A stretch of DNA of 8,260 nt from Coriobacteriales bacterium (GCA_031276475.1 JAISMZ010000242.1:1-8260), one strand, 5' to 3'; shown: positions 1-8,040, numbered from the stretch's first letter. Numbers and translations: made by a program. The notes: generated by a model not told the origin, from the sequence alone.

Positions 1-1017
1 CACCGCTACCAGGAGCTCTATCGGGCGGCTGCCGCTTTCTGGCGTGATGTCGCGGGTGATCAGCGCGCTGGCACGGTCGGCGGCGCGCTGGCCGGCGGCG
101 TCGCCGTCAAAGAGGTAGACCAGGCGGCGAGCAAAGCGGGCGAGCTTCTTCAGGTGCTCGGCCGTCAAAGCGGTGCCCAGCGTCGCCACCGTGTTGGTAA
201 AGCCGGCCGCGTGCATGGCGATGGTGTCGGTGTAGCCCTCTACGACGATGGCCGTTCCCGTGGCGGTGATTGCGGCCTTGGCACGGCTTAAGGCGTAAAG
301 CGTGGTGCCTTTGGAGAACAGCGCGGTGTCGGAGGTGTTCAGGTATTTGGGCTCGCCGTCGTTCAGGACGCGGCCGCCGAGGGCGATCGGGCGGCCCTGG
401 AGGTCGCTGATCGGAAATATCACGCGATTGAAGAAGCGGTCGCGCAGCCGCCCGCCGCGGCCATCTACGGCAACGTTGGCGTCGAGCATATCGGCGCGCG
501 AGAAGCCCGCAGCGCTCAGCTCGCGCACCAGAGAGCCGCTGCCTGGCGCGTAGCCCAGCTGCCAGTCGCGGGCTACCTCACCGCTCATCGCGCGAGAGCC
601 CAGATAGGCCCGGGCGGCGTCGGTCTCTGGCGATTTGACCCGCATCAGCTGCCGGTGGTAGAAGGCCACGGTCTGCTCCATAACCTTAAAGAGCCGGGCC
701 TTGTGACCGCTTTGCACCGCGCCACTTTCGTGCAGCTCGATGTTGGCCCGCTCGGCCAGGTAGCGCACCGCGTCGGGGAAGTCGAGGTTGTCGATCTTGC
801 GCACGAAGGTGATGGCGTCGCCGCTCTCGCCGCAGCCAAAGCAGTGGTAGAACTGGGAGGCGGGATCAACCTTAAAGGACGGCGTTTTCTCATTGTGGAA
901 GGGGCAGTTGCCCCAGAACTCGCGGTTGCGCGGCTTGAGCACCACGCGCTCGCCGATTAGGGCCACCAGATCGGTGGCCTCGCGCACCTTGCGGATATCC
1001 TCGTCGGTAAAGCCCAT
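1..1017 (-). CDS. dnaG: DNA primase DnaG, N-terminal part (3' end outside window)
   Basis: DnaG makes the short RNA primers for chromosome replication and works with the replicative helicase. The reading frame is open from the ATG at 1017 to the window edge, giving 339 residues of a protein that is normally about 600. Visible in order: a CHC2 zinc-binding domain with C38-P-F-H41 and C59-F-G-C62, including NEKTPSF at 42-48; the RNA-polymerase-fold region with RVIFPI at 198-203, GGRVL at 214-218 and PKYLNTS at 223-229; and the Toprim catalytic motifs VVEGYTD at 258-264 (E260) and DGDAAG at 304-309 (D304, D306). The C-terminal helicase-interaction domain is beyond the window. An in-frame ATG six codons upstream (1035) is possible. 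I prefer 1017 because neither start has a Shine-Dalgarno sequence and a TACAAT box sits exactly where a leaderless transcript starting at 1017 would need it. The gene is GC-rich like the rest of the backbone and diverges from the toxin-antitoxin genes. The family assignment is very secure. Confidence 0.97.
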   Translation of the reverse strand, partial: MGFTDEDIRKVREATDLVALIGERVVLKPRNREFWGNCPFHNEKTPSFKVDPASQFYHCFGCGESGDAITFVRKIDNLDFPDAVRYLAERANIELHESGAVQSGHKARLFKVMEQTVAFYHRQLMRVKSPETDAARAYLGSRAMSGEVARDWQLGYAPGSGSLVRELSAAGFSRADMLDANVAVDGRGGRLRDRFFNRVIFPISDLQGRPIALGGRVLNDGEPKYLNTSDTALFSKGTTLYALSRAKAAITATGTAIVVEGYTDTIAMHAAGFTNTVATLGTALTAEHLKKLARFARRLVYLFDGDAAGQRAADRASALITRDITPESGSRPIELLVAV

Positions 1018-1023
1018 GGCGGT

Positions 1024-1029
1024 ATTGTA
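1024..1029 (-). promoter_or_regulatory. Candidate dnaG -10 box (possible leaderless start)
   Basis: On the minus strand TACAAT is followed by six bases and then the dnaG ATG at 1017, so a transcript starting about 7 bases after the box would begin at or next to the start codon. No Shine-Dalgarno sequence is visible before the ATG. The -35 position is occupied by an arm of the palindrome at 1036-1053 and does not resemble TTGACA. This is a sequence-pattern call only. Confidence 0.4.
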
Positions 1030-1035
1030 GCGCAT

Positions 1036-1053
1036 ACGCCCGATAGCGGGCGT
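1036..1053. repeat. Palindrome in the divergent dnaG / toxin-antitoxin control region
   Basis: This is a perfect inverted repeat: 7-bp arms ACGCCCG and CGGGCGT around ATAG. The right arm lies 17 bp upstream of both the minus-strand TACAAT box (1024-1029) and the plus-strand TATACT box (1070-1075), so it covers the -35 position of both candidate promoters. That placement suits a shared operator, for example for the antitoxin or a replication regulator. It could also simply form an RNA hairpin. No T-run follows on either strand, so a terminator role is unlikely. Confidence 0.5.
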
Positions 1054-1069
1054 GAGGACAGAAGTGGTG

Positions 1070-1075
1070 TATACT
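1070..1075 (+). promoter_or_regulatory. Candidate -10 box for the toxin-antitoxin genes
   Basis: TATACT is close to the -10 consensus and is flanked on both sides by GTGGT (1064-1068 and 1076-1080). It would give a leader of about 35-40 bases before the ATG at 1119. There is no recognisable -35 hexamer at 16-18 bp spacing; the palindrome arm CGGGCG sits there instead, so activation or repression through the palindrome is plausible. Confidence 0.4.
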
Positions 1076-1118
1076 GTGGTCGGGCGCAAAACGGTAGCAT
1101 TGAAAGGAAGCGGCCGAT

Positions 1119-1349
1119 ATGGAGAGATTTAATAGAATATCGCTTAAGCCCAATGTGATGGCCGGCAAAGCATGCATTAAAGGAACCCGAGTGACGGTTG
1201 GAATGATTGTTACTCATATTGCCGACGGCGTTAGTGTTGATGAAATGCTATCGTTATTTCCATATATAACGCGTGCTGACATTATGGAGGCGCTCAGATA
1301 TGCTGCGTGGCTTTCGGAATCGCGTGAAATCGATTTTGAATGCGCCTGA
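1119..1349 (+). CDS. DUF433-family antitoxin-like protein
   Basis: This small protein (76 residues) has the DUF433 hallmark GKACIKGTRVTVGMIV at residues 16-31. A helix-turn-helix-like stretch follows at 40-64, with the family pattern V-x-E-M-L-x-x-F-P-Y-I-T-R-A-D-I-x-x-A-L-x-Y-A-A. DUF433 proteins are commonly found just upstream of PIN-like DUF5615 proteins and are thought to be the antitoxin and DNA-binding autoregulator of such pairs. Here the next gene is a DUF5615 protein and overlaps by 10 bases, which fits. The ATG has a good ribosome site, AAAGGAAG ending 8 bases upstream. Codon use and composition are AT-rich compared with dnaG and hppA, which suggests horizontal acquisition. The family call is strong; the antitoxin role is inferred from family and context. 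Confidence 0.88.
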   Translation: MERFNRISLKPNVMAGKACIKGTRVTVGMIVTHIADGVSVDEMLSLFPYITRADIMEALRYAAWLSESREIDFECA

Positions 1350-1711
1350 AGCTGCTTTTTGACATGAATCTGACTCCGCGTTTTGCTGCATTTTTTCAGC
1401 AGCGAGAAGTAGAAGCGCGGCACTGGTCAACTATTGGAAGTCCCTGTGCACCTGACGAAGAGATTATGAAATATGCCGCTGATAATGGATATGTGGTTGT
1501 CTCTCTCGATTTAGATTTTGGTGCGATACTCGCAGCAACACAAGCATTTGGCCCAAGCGTAGTTCAACTCAGGACGAGAGAAGCAATCTCAAAGTCGGTT
1601 TTTGAGACTACCTATTTAGCTATTAACCAAGTAGAGGATGATTTATTGGCGGGAGCGATCCTCACCATCGACATGGATCGCTTACGAATGCGAATGCTGC
1701 CGTTAAGGTAA
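1340..1711 (+). CDS. DUF5615 PIN-like toxin (putative ribonuclease)
   Basis: This 123-residue protein has the PIN-like DUF5615 (Mut7-C-related) layout. LLFDMNLTP at 5-13 carries the first acidic residue, D8. HW-S-x-I-G is at 28-33, PDEEIMKYA at 38-46 carries D39/E41, and VVVSLDLDFG at 52-61 carries D57 and D59. VVQLRTR at 74-80 precedes the C-terminal helix and strand. The acidic cluster matches a metal-dependent nuclease site, so RNA cleavage is the likely activity and all expected acidic positions are present. Its ATG lies inside the end of the DUF433 gene (10-base overlap) and has no clear Shine-Dalgarno sequence, so translation is probably coupled to the upstream gene, as in many toxin-antitoxin pairs. 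The gene is AT-rich (about 40% GC in sampled lines). The family call is confident; toxicity is not shown by the sequence. Confidence 0.87.
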   Translation: MRLKLLFDMNLTPRFAAFFQQREVEARHWSTIGSPCAPDEEIMKYAADNGYVVVSLDLDFGAILAATQAFGPSVVQLRTREAISKSVFETTYLAINQVEDDLLAGAILTIDMDRLRMRMLPLR

Positions 1712-1749
1712 CCTGAATTGCAGAAAAGGCCTGAAGGGCGGTATCCGGA

Positions 1750-2196
1750 ATGACTGAAAATGCTATAGATTTTAACGATTTTGAGTTTGTATCTACCACC
1801 GCAGATGTAGACTTTACAGAGCTGGCCGAGCTGCTGCAACAGAGTGGACTGGCAGATTTTGATGCCGAAACGCGCCAACGGGCCTTTGAGGGCAGCGACA
1901 TCGTGCTGTTTGTCTACCTAGACGACCAGCTGGTAGGCTGCGGCCGTGCATTATCCGACGGCGCCTACGAGGCGGCGCTTTACGACGTGGCCGTAGCGCC
2001 AAAGCTGCAAGGCCAGGGCCTGGGACGCGCAATAGTGGAGCGGATACTGTCCCAGCTGGAGGGGCAAAACGTGATATTCTTTGCCTCGGTGGGCAAAGAG
2101 CCCTTTTACCAGAAGCTGGGCTGCACACGGATGAAGACCGGCATGGCGCGTTTTGCCCGCCCCGAGCGGATGCGCGCCCGCGGCTACATCGACTAA
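1750..2196 (+). CDS. GNAT-family N-acetyltransferase
   Basis: This 148-residue single-domain GNAT enzyme would transfer acetyl from acetyl-CoA to an unknown amine. Strand 4 and motif A are clear: LYDVAVAPKLQGQGLGRAIV at 77-96, with the Q-x-Q-G-x-G pyrophosphate loop as QGQGLG at 87-92. Motif B follows as the ASVGKEPFYQKLGC stretch at 112-125, where the FYxKLG pattern is typical of small GNATs. The substrate cannot be read from the sequence. It begins 38 bases after the toxin gene on the same strand and could be transcribed with it. It lacks the usual features of GNAT toxins (no DUF1778-type antitoxin beside it), so I do not call it part of the toxin-antitoxin system. The first ~20 codons are AT-rich (35% GC in 1741-1800), while the rest is about 68% GC, so a composition boundary runs through the gene. 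It is convergent with hppA. Confidence 0.92.
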   Translation: MTENAIDFNDFEFVSTTADVDFTELAELLQQSGLADFDAETRQRAFEGSDIVLFVYLDDQLVGCGRALSDGAYEAALYDVAVAPKLQGQGLGRAIVERILSQLEGQNVIFFASVGKEPFYQKLGCTRMKTGMARFARPERMRARGYID

Positions 2197-2212
2197 CCGC
2201 TAAGGCAGAGAA

Positions 2213-2252
2213 GTCGACAGGAAAAGTCGACAGGAGACGGTTCCCTGTCGAC
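2213..2252. repeat. Direct and inverted GTCGACAGG repeat with GACGGTTC loop
   Basis: GTCGACAGG occurs at 2213-2221 and again at 2226-2234. Its exact reverse complement CCTGTCGAC is at 2244-2252, so the second copy can form a 9-bp stem over the 9-base loop AGACGGTTC. There is no T-run after it on the plus strand, so it is a poor terminator for the acetyltransferase gene. The loop core GACGGTTC, preceded by an ACAG-rich arm, is shared with the palindrome at the right end of the window (GACGGTTC at 8188-8195). This suggests a dispersed REP-like family. Confidence 0.7.
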
Positions 2253-2260
2253 ACGGTACG

Positions 2261-2292
2261 AAAAACCGGCGCCTCCCTGAGAAGACGCCGGT
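2261..2292 (-). terminator. Intrinsic terminator of hppA
   Basis: Read on the minus strand this is a 12-bp GC-rich stem (ACCGGCGTCTTC paired with GGAGGCGCCGGT, including two or three G-U pairs) closed by a TCAG tetraloop and followed by TTTT. It begins 37 bases after the hppA stop codon. The plus strand has no T-run after the stem, so it acts mainly on hppA and not on the convergent acetyltransferase gene. Confidence 0.88.
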
Positions 2293-2329
2293 CGCGAGCC
2301 TGAAAAAGCGGAGTCCTCCTCCAGAACAG

Positions 2330-4440
<2,111 letters not shown>

Positions 4441-4456
<16 letters not shown>

Positions 4457-4521
4457 GAAGCCTCTCCTCTCCGTATTTCCCTGCAAAGAACATGCCCCAG
4501 GGTGACGCGCAATGATTGCAT
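4441..4521 (-). CDS. Possible 26-residue leader peptide upstream of hppA
   Basis: An ATG at 4521 follows a consensus Shine-Dalgarno sequence GGAGG (4527-4531) with a 5-base gap. It opens a 26-codon frame ending at TAG (4441-4443), beginning MQSLRVTLGH and ending SCLNC. The frame differs from hppA and overlaps its start by 16 bases, so ribosomes on it would cross the hppA ribosome site and ATG. The start codon lies in a potential stem. The peptide resembles no family I know. It may be a regulatory leader ORF, or a chance frame in a structured leader. Confidence 0.3.
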
Positions 4522-4550
4522 TGACGCCTCCAAAAAATCAGTTGGGGCAT
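4492..4550 (-). promoter_or_regulatory. Structured 5' leader of hppA
   Basis: In the predicted hppA leader RNA, ATGCCCCA (4550-4543) can pair perfectly with TGGGGCAT (4499-4492). This encloses a 42-base region that contains the GGAGG and ATG of the leader ORF. Inside it, CAATG-CAAT-CATTG (4523-4510) forms a second hairpin, extended by GCG/CGC across a single bulged T, and this buries the leader ORF start codon. I do not recognise a known riboswitch class; in particular it lacks the fluoride-aptamer pattern. The arrangement suits translational or RNA-structure control, but that is inference. Confidence 0.4.
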
Positions 4551-4560
4551 AACCTTGTTG

Positions 4561-4589
4561 ATTGTAGCGGAAGCCCCCAACAGTGCCAA
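4561..4589 (-). promoter_or_regulatory. hppA promoter
   Basis: On the minus strand TTGGCA (4589-4584) and TACAAT (4566-4561) are separated by exactly 17 bp, close to the housekeeping sigma consensus. Transcription would start near 4554, giving a leader of about 98 bases before the ATG at 4456. This makes hppA independent of the surface-protein gene upstream, although no strong terminator is visible between them: only a 5-bp CCTTC/GAAGG hairpin without a T-run near 4640-4653. Confidence 0.75.
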
Positions 4590-4658
4590 GATGGGCGCTG
4601 GCTCAGCGGGGCGCAAGCGAGGCGGGCGGCAAGGTTGGCCTTCCTGGGAAGGTGCCGA

Positions 4659-6995
4659 TTAGTGCTTGCTATGCATGCCGATCTTGCGCGTGGCGGGGCT
4701 TCTCCTGAGCCGCAGGGCGGTGCCGATGCAGAGGGCGGCCAACGCGAGCAAGGCGCCCACAAGCAGGGTCATCGAGGCAATGCTGTCGCCGGTCTGCGGT
4801 GTTGAAGGCGGGGACGAAGCCGGGGTCGGACTTGGAGGCGAGGGCGGGGTCGGCGGCACTACGGCCTGCCAGACCGCATAAAGATCGGTGTTCAAAGTGA
4901 TGGTGAAGGTGTCACCTGGTTGGTAATCCGCCTTGGTGGCAGTGGGACTGGTGGCCCAGCCGATGAAGTTGTAGTCGGTCTTTTTCAGGTCGCCGACCGC
5001 CGCCACATTTACCGTGGCGCCGTCCGAATACATCGTGCTGTCCTCAGGAACGCTGCCCGAGGTGTTGCCCTGCCCGTGATAGATAACGCTGTGTCCCCAG
5101 AGGGCATAGACGGTAAGCGGCGCTGAGACCGTGGTCGCATTGGAGAAGTCTGGGGTCTGGGCGCCCGGCGAGGTGGCCCAGCCGATGAAAGTCCAACCCG
5201 TGCGCACGGGCGGCAGAGGCATCCTGTCCTTTATCGCCAGACCGGTCCAGACGCCATCAGAAGTGGTGGGCGAGCCACCAGAAAAGCTGCCGCCCTCGGC
5301 GTTAAAGGTCACCTTCTCAAGCTCATAGGCGGAGGCGGCGTTAAAGACGTCGTAGTTATTGAAGGCCAGGACGGTACTGTTGTTTGCATAGGGGTAGTTG
5401 TCAGGATAGCCAAGGTGGGCAAAATCGGCGGAGAGGGAAGATGCCGTGCCCGCAAAATCGCCGCCTGTGACCGGCTGGGGGAGAGCATCGGGCAGGTAGA
5501 GCTTTTGGGCGCTGTTGCCCAAAAAGGCCGCCGAGTCGCCCGTGGCCAGGTATATCTTTCCGCCGTTGCCGTACCAGATGCCGCCGCCGTCTTTGCTGGC
5601 GCTGTTGCCGGAGAGGGTGCCGCCCTCAAGGGTCAGGCTGGCTTCCGAGCTTGTTACCGCAACGCCACCGCCGTCTGTGGCCGAGTTGTTGGAGATGCTG
5701 CCGCCCTTAAGGCTAAACTGGCTGGCATAGTTGCTCGCCCCCTCCAGGCCGACCCCGCCGCCATAGACTGCCGCCGTATTGCCTGTGATCTCGCCGTTTG
5801 TCATGGTAAAGCTACTGCCCTGGCCAAGGGCAACCCCGCCGCCAGAAGCTTCAGTTCCGTTATCGGAGATGGTGCCGCCGTTCATGGTAAAGCTGCTGGC
5901 GGAGTAAGGATAGGAAGTAGGCGGAGAGGCAACGACGACCCCGCCGCCGTCATGCACGGCGCTGTTCTCAGAGATCTCGCCACCGTTCATAGTAAAACTG
6001 CTAGCATAGACTACGGCCACCCCGCCGCCGTAATATCCCGACTCGTTACCAGAGATAAGGCCGCCGTTCATGGTAAAGCTGCCGCCAGCGACCGCAGCCA
6101 CTCCGCCGCCAACGGCGTCGTCAGAAGATCTGGTGGCTGCGTTATTGGAGATCTCACCACCCGTCATGGTAAAGATGGCAGGTCCCATGACGGCAACGCC
6201 GCCGCCAAAGGTAAGAGAGGAGTTACCCGAGATTGTGCCGCCCGTCATGGTTGCATAAATGGGATAATTATTCATCGTCGAACCGGCATAGACCGCGCCA
6301 CCCTGCCAGCCACTGTTACCTGAGATCGTGCCGCCCTCCATTCTAAAGTTGCCAAGGTCGTTAGGGTTCGGAGAGGTGACGAAAACAGCACCGCCCAGGA
6401 CGGTGGCGTTGTCCCTGATCACGGCACCGCTTTGCATGATAAACTCGCCGCCAAACACATAGACGCTGCCACCGACAGCTTCGGATGGATCAGGATTGCC
6501 TCCCGTCAACACAACATCGCGCAGGGTGAGGCTCGCGCCAGGCATAATGTATAAGTGGCGATTATCGGCGCTGGCAGTAAGGGTATGCGGCGAGGCGCTG
6601 CTCTCACTTTTAATGGTCAGATTTACGCCGAAACCGATAGTGATCATGTCGATGGTGAAGTCAGCACAGAGCACCATCTCCCAAGGATTGCCACCATTGA
6701 CGCCCACATTGTTAAGTGCTTCTTGGGGCGTGGGGTAGTTTCCCGACGGCCCCACAGTGACTTCGTCAACCGCCAGCGGGGTAAGCGCGCCCTCCTCCGC
6801 GGCGGCCGCAGACTCCCCTTCTTCCGCCGCAGACTGCTCCTCGGCCCAGGCAAGGGCATCGGTTCGCCCCGCAAAGGCCGCCGGCAGCACAAGCCCAGCA
6901 AAAAGCAGGCAGAGCACCAGCGCAAAGAGCAGCACACTCCTCAACAGAAATCTTATTTTTGTCACACCTGAATTAACTCGCCTGTATGTGCCCAT
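4659..6995 (-). CDS. Secreted beta-helix surface protein with InlB-type repeats and sorting signal
   Basis: This 778-residue exported, wall- or membrane-anchored protein is probably an adhesin or surface-interaction protein. A signal peptide covers 1-42: basic start, hydrophobic core about 21-40, likely cleavage after AAFA. An acidic Ala/Glu linker runs to about 75. Residues 145-500 form a right-handed beta-helix of ten rungs keyed by F-T-M-N-G-G-x-I-S-x-N followed by GGGVAV, similar to the GGA(I/V) pattern of polymorphic outer-membrane-protein repeats. Two InlB/Listeria-Bacteroides-type repeats follow at about 562-633 and 636-709, each with F-I-G-W-A-T-S-P and ending in YALW or YAVW. Then come a Pro/Ser-rich wall-spanning stretch (713-732), TPQTG (732-736), a hydrophobic segment (about 739-762) and a basic tail. 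TPQTG differs from the usual LPxTG at the first residue. The ATG at 6995 has GAGAGGTG upstream. No enzyme domain is seen, and the ligand is unknown. Confidence 0.88.
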   Translation of the reverse strand: MGTYRRVNSGVTKIRFLLRSVLLFALVLCLLFAGLVLPAAFAGRTDALAWAEEQSAAEEGESAAAAEEGALTPLAVDEVTVGPSGNYPTPQEALNNVGVNGGNPWEMVLCADFTIDMITIGFGVNLTIKSESSASPHTLTASADNRHLYIMPGASLTLRDVVLTGGNPDPSEAVGGSVYVFGGEFIMQSGAVIRDNATVLGGAVFVTSPNPNDLGNFRMEGGTISGNSGWQGGAVYAGSTMNNYPIYATMTGGTISGNSSLTFGGGVAVMGPAIFTMTGGEISNNAATRSSDDAVGGGVAAVAGGSFTMNGGLISGNESGYYGGGVAVVYASSFTMNGGEISENSAVHDGGGVVVASPPTSYPYSASSFTMNGGTISDNGTEASGGGVALGQGSSFTMTNGEITGNTAAVYGGGVGLEGASNYASQFSLKGGSISNNSATDGGGVAVTSSEASLTLEGGTLSGNSASKDGGGIWYGNGGKIYLATGDSAAFLGNSAQKLYLPDALPQPVTGGDFAGTASSLSADFAHLGYPDNYPYANNSTVLAFNNYDVFNAASAYELEKVTFNAEGGSFSGGSPTTSDGVWTGLAIKDRMPLPPVRTGWTFIGWATSPGAQTPDFSNATTVSAPLTVYALWGHSVIYHGQGNTSGSVPEDSTMYSDGATVNVAAVGDLKKTDYNFIGWATSPTATKADYQPGDTFTITLNTDLYAVWQAVVPPTPPSPPSPTPASSPPSTPQTGDSIASMTLLVGALLALAALCIGTALRLRRSPATRKIGMHSKH
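5498..6470 (-). repeat. In-frame coding repeats of the beta-helix
   Basis: Ten rungs begin near residues 185, 217, 248, 275, 307, 334, 369, 396, 427 and 454 of the surface protein, so spacing alternates mostly between 27 and 31-35 residues. The DNA shows recurrent words such as TTCATGGTAAAGCT and ACCCCGCCGCC on the plus strand (for example near 5881, 5801 and 6069). Such near-identical modules could recombine and change rung number, as in other repeat-built adhesins. Confidence 0.75.
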
Positions 6996-7068
6996 GAAGG
7001 CACCTCTCTACGTCTGGTTAAATCTGCTCCCAAAGAAGCACTGCTATGGTTACGTAAAGCCAAGAATG

Positions 7069-7097
7069 AGTGTAGCCATTTTAGCTATCGAGGTCAA
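7069..7097 (-). promoter_or_regulatory. Promoter of the surface-protein gene
   Basis: On the minus strand TTGACC (7097-7092) and TACACT (7074-7069) are 17 bp apart, one and two mismatches from consensus. The predicted start near 7062 gives a leader of about 66 bases ending in the GAGAGGTG ribosome site at 7001-7008. A run of 12 C (12 G on this strand) lies 39-50 bp upstream of the -35 box. Confidence 0.72.
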
Positions 7098-7135
7098 GTT
7101 TTTACCTTTATTCCGTATCTTTCCCTCCGTTTACA

Positions 7136-7147
7136 CCCCCCCCCCCC
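7136..7147. repeat. 12-bp homopolymeric C/G tract upstream of the surface-protein promoter
   Basis: Twelve consecutive C on the plus strand (G on the transcribed strand) lie in the 228-bp gap between torD and the surface-protein gene, just upstream of the -35 box. Runs this long slip during replication. Elsewhere such tracts near surface genes change promoter activity and cause phase variation. The rest of the gap (7148-7223) shows no gene, promoter or terminator I can support. Confidence 0.85.
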
Positions 7148-7223
7148 GCCGACCGCCAGCCCGCCCGTTAGAACTGGGCCCAAACACGGGTGCAGAATCC
7201 GGGGCTCGGTGCAGGAAGCAGGG

Positions 7224-8003
7224 TCAGGCAGCGGTGGTGCCTCTCTGGCCGCTGCCTGCAAGCAGTTCCAGATCCCAGAGCAGAAAGCCCCAGATCAGTT
7301 TAATCAGGGCGGGATAGTAGCCGGGAAGAGAACTTGCAGGCGCGGCGGCAGGCGCGGCGGCAGGCGCGGCGGGAAGCTCGGTTGCGGCGTGTGCCTTCTC
7401 CCAAAGCCTGCCGATGAAGGAAAGCGGGTGCTCGTGGATAAAAGCAGCCTGCTGCGCCCGAAGCTCCGCGGAAGGCTCGGCGTGGGCCGCGGCGGAAGAG
7501 CCAGCGGAGAGCCTGGCGCAGGCTGCGGCGAAAGGCGGCGTTTTGATCAGGTCTTTGCCGCAGATGCCCAGGTAGAGCAGTTCAAAACCGAGGTGGTCCT
7601 CAAACTGGTGGCTCTCGGCACTGGCCTTCAGTCCGCGGGCGGCGAACAGCTTCTTGAGGTCGATGGTGGGCTGGCCAAAGAGCACCGTCCCGCCTTCGCG
7701 GTAGAGGGTCTCCCAGGGCGGTGCCGCCGGAGCGCCGGGACCGATGAAGAGCCTGGTGTACTCAACGCCCACGCGCTCGATGGCCTTGTCGCGGCTGAGC
7801 GCAGAGAGCGCCTGCGTGCAGGAAAGCAGACCAGCGAGCCCCTGTTCCATCTGCTCGTTGGCTGGTTCCAGGGGGAAATCCTGCCAGAACGCCGGGGCCA
7901 GGGTCAGCGCCGTCTGTTCGGTGATAATCTTGAGCAGGCTGTTGCCAAAAAAGGCGTAGAGCTTGCTTCGCAGCTGCCAGAGTTCCTTATCCTGTGCGTT
8001 CAT
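7224..8003 (-). CDS. TorD/DmsD-family molybdoenzyme chaperone
   Basis: TorD/DmsD-like proteins are cytoplasmic all-helical chaperones. They bind the twin-arginine leader and apoenzyme of DMSO-reductase-type molybdenum enzymes and hold export back until the cofactor is loaded. This 259-residue protein shows the family signature EYTRLFIGPG...APPWETLY at 81-101 and the second signature FEDHLGFELLYL at 134-145, where the usual pattern is E-x-DH-x-x-x-E. It is longer than many family members because of an Ala/Pro-rich insert at about 205-224, encoded by a 12-bp tandem repeat. I start it at the ATG at 8003, weakly preceded by AGAGAGCAGG. The frame stays open 42 codons further into the tandem array, but those residues are repeat-derived (CVVCALC, PSVSS). 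No partner reductase is in the window; it may lie beyond 8260. Subfamily and partner cannot be decided here. Confidence 0.85.
   Translation of the reverse strand: MNAQDKELWQLRSKLYAFFGNSLLKIITEQTALTLAPAFWQDFPLEPANEQMEQGLAGLLSCTQALSALSRDKAIERVGVEYTRLFIGPGAPAAPPWETLYREGGTVLFGQPTIDLKKLFAARGLKASAESHQFEDHLGFELLYLGICGKDLIKTPPFAAACARLSAGSSAAAHAEPSAELRAQQAAFIHEHPLSFIGRLWEKAHAATELPAAPAAAPAAAPASSLPGYYPALIKLIWGFLLWDLELLAGSGQRGTTAA
7336..7371 (-). repeat. Three perfect 12-bp tandem repeats inside torD
   Basis: GCAGGCGCGGCG (plus strand) is repeated exactly three times in a row and encodes the APAAAPAAAPA segment between the two ends of the chaperone fold. Because the unit is a multiple of three, copy changes only lengthen or shorten a flexible linker. 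It probably has little functional cost. Confidence 0.85.
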
Positions 8004-8040
8004 CGGCCTGCTCTCTCTTCTGCTTACGGCAGCACAGACG

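Noticed and set aside
2213..2252. Terminator of the acetyltransferase gene
   Set aside because: The hairpin is sound, but no T-run follows on the plus strand; it fits a dispersed repeat better.
4484..4486. TTG as the hppA start, giving 718 residues
   Set aside because: It has no Shine-Dalgarno sequence, and the added ten residues are polar. The ATG at 4456 has an AGAGGAGAGG site and begins the usual hydrophobic N-terminus.
4492..4550. Fluoride riboswitch in the hppA leader
   Set aside because: Pyrophosphatase genes can carry this riboswitch class, but the leader lacks the conserved aptamer pattern I know, so only a generic structured leader is claimed.
5415..6323. A 302-codon open frame on the plus strand opposite the surface-protein repeats
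   Set aside because: It mirrors the beta-helix repeats in the opposite frame, has no recognisable domain and no convincing ribosome site.
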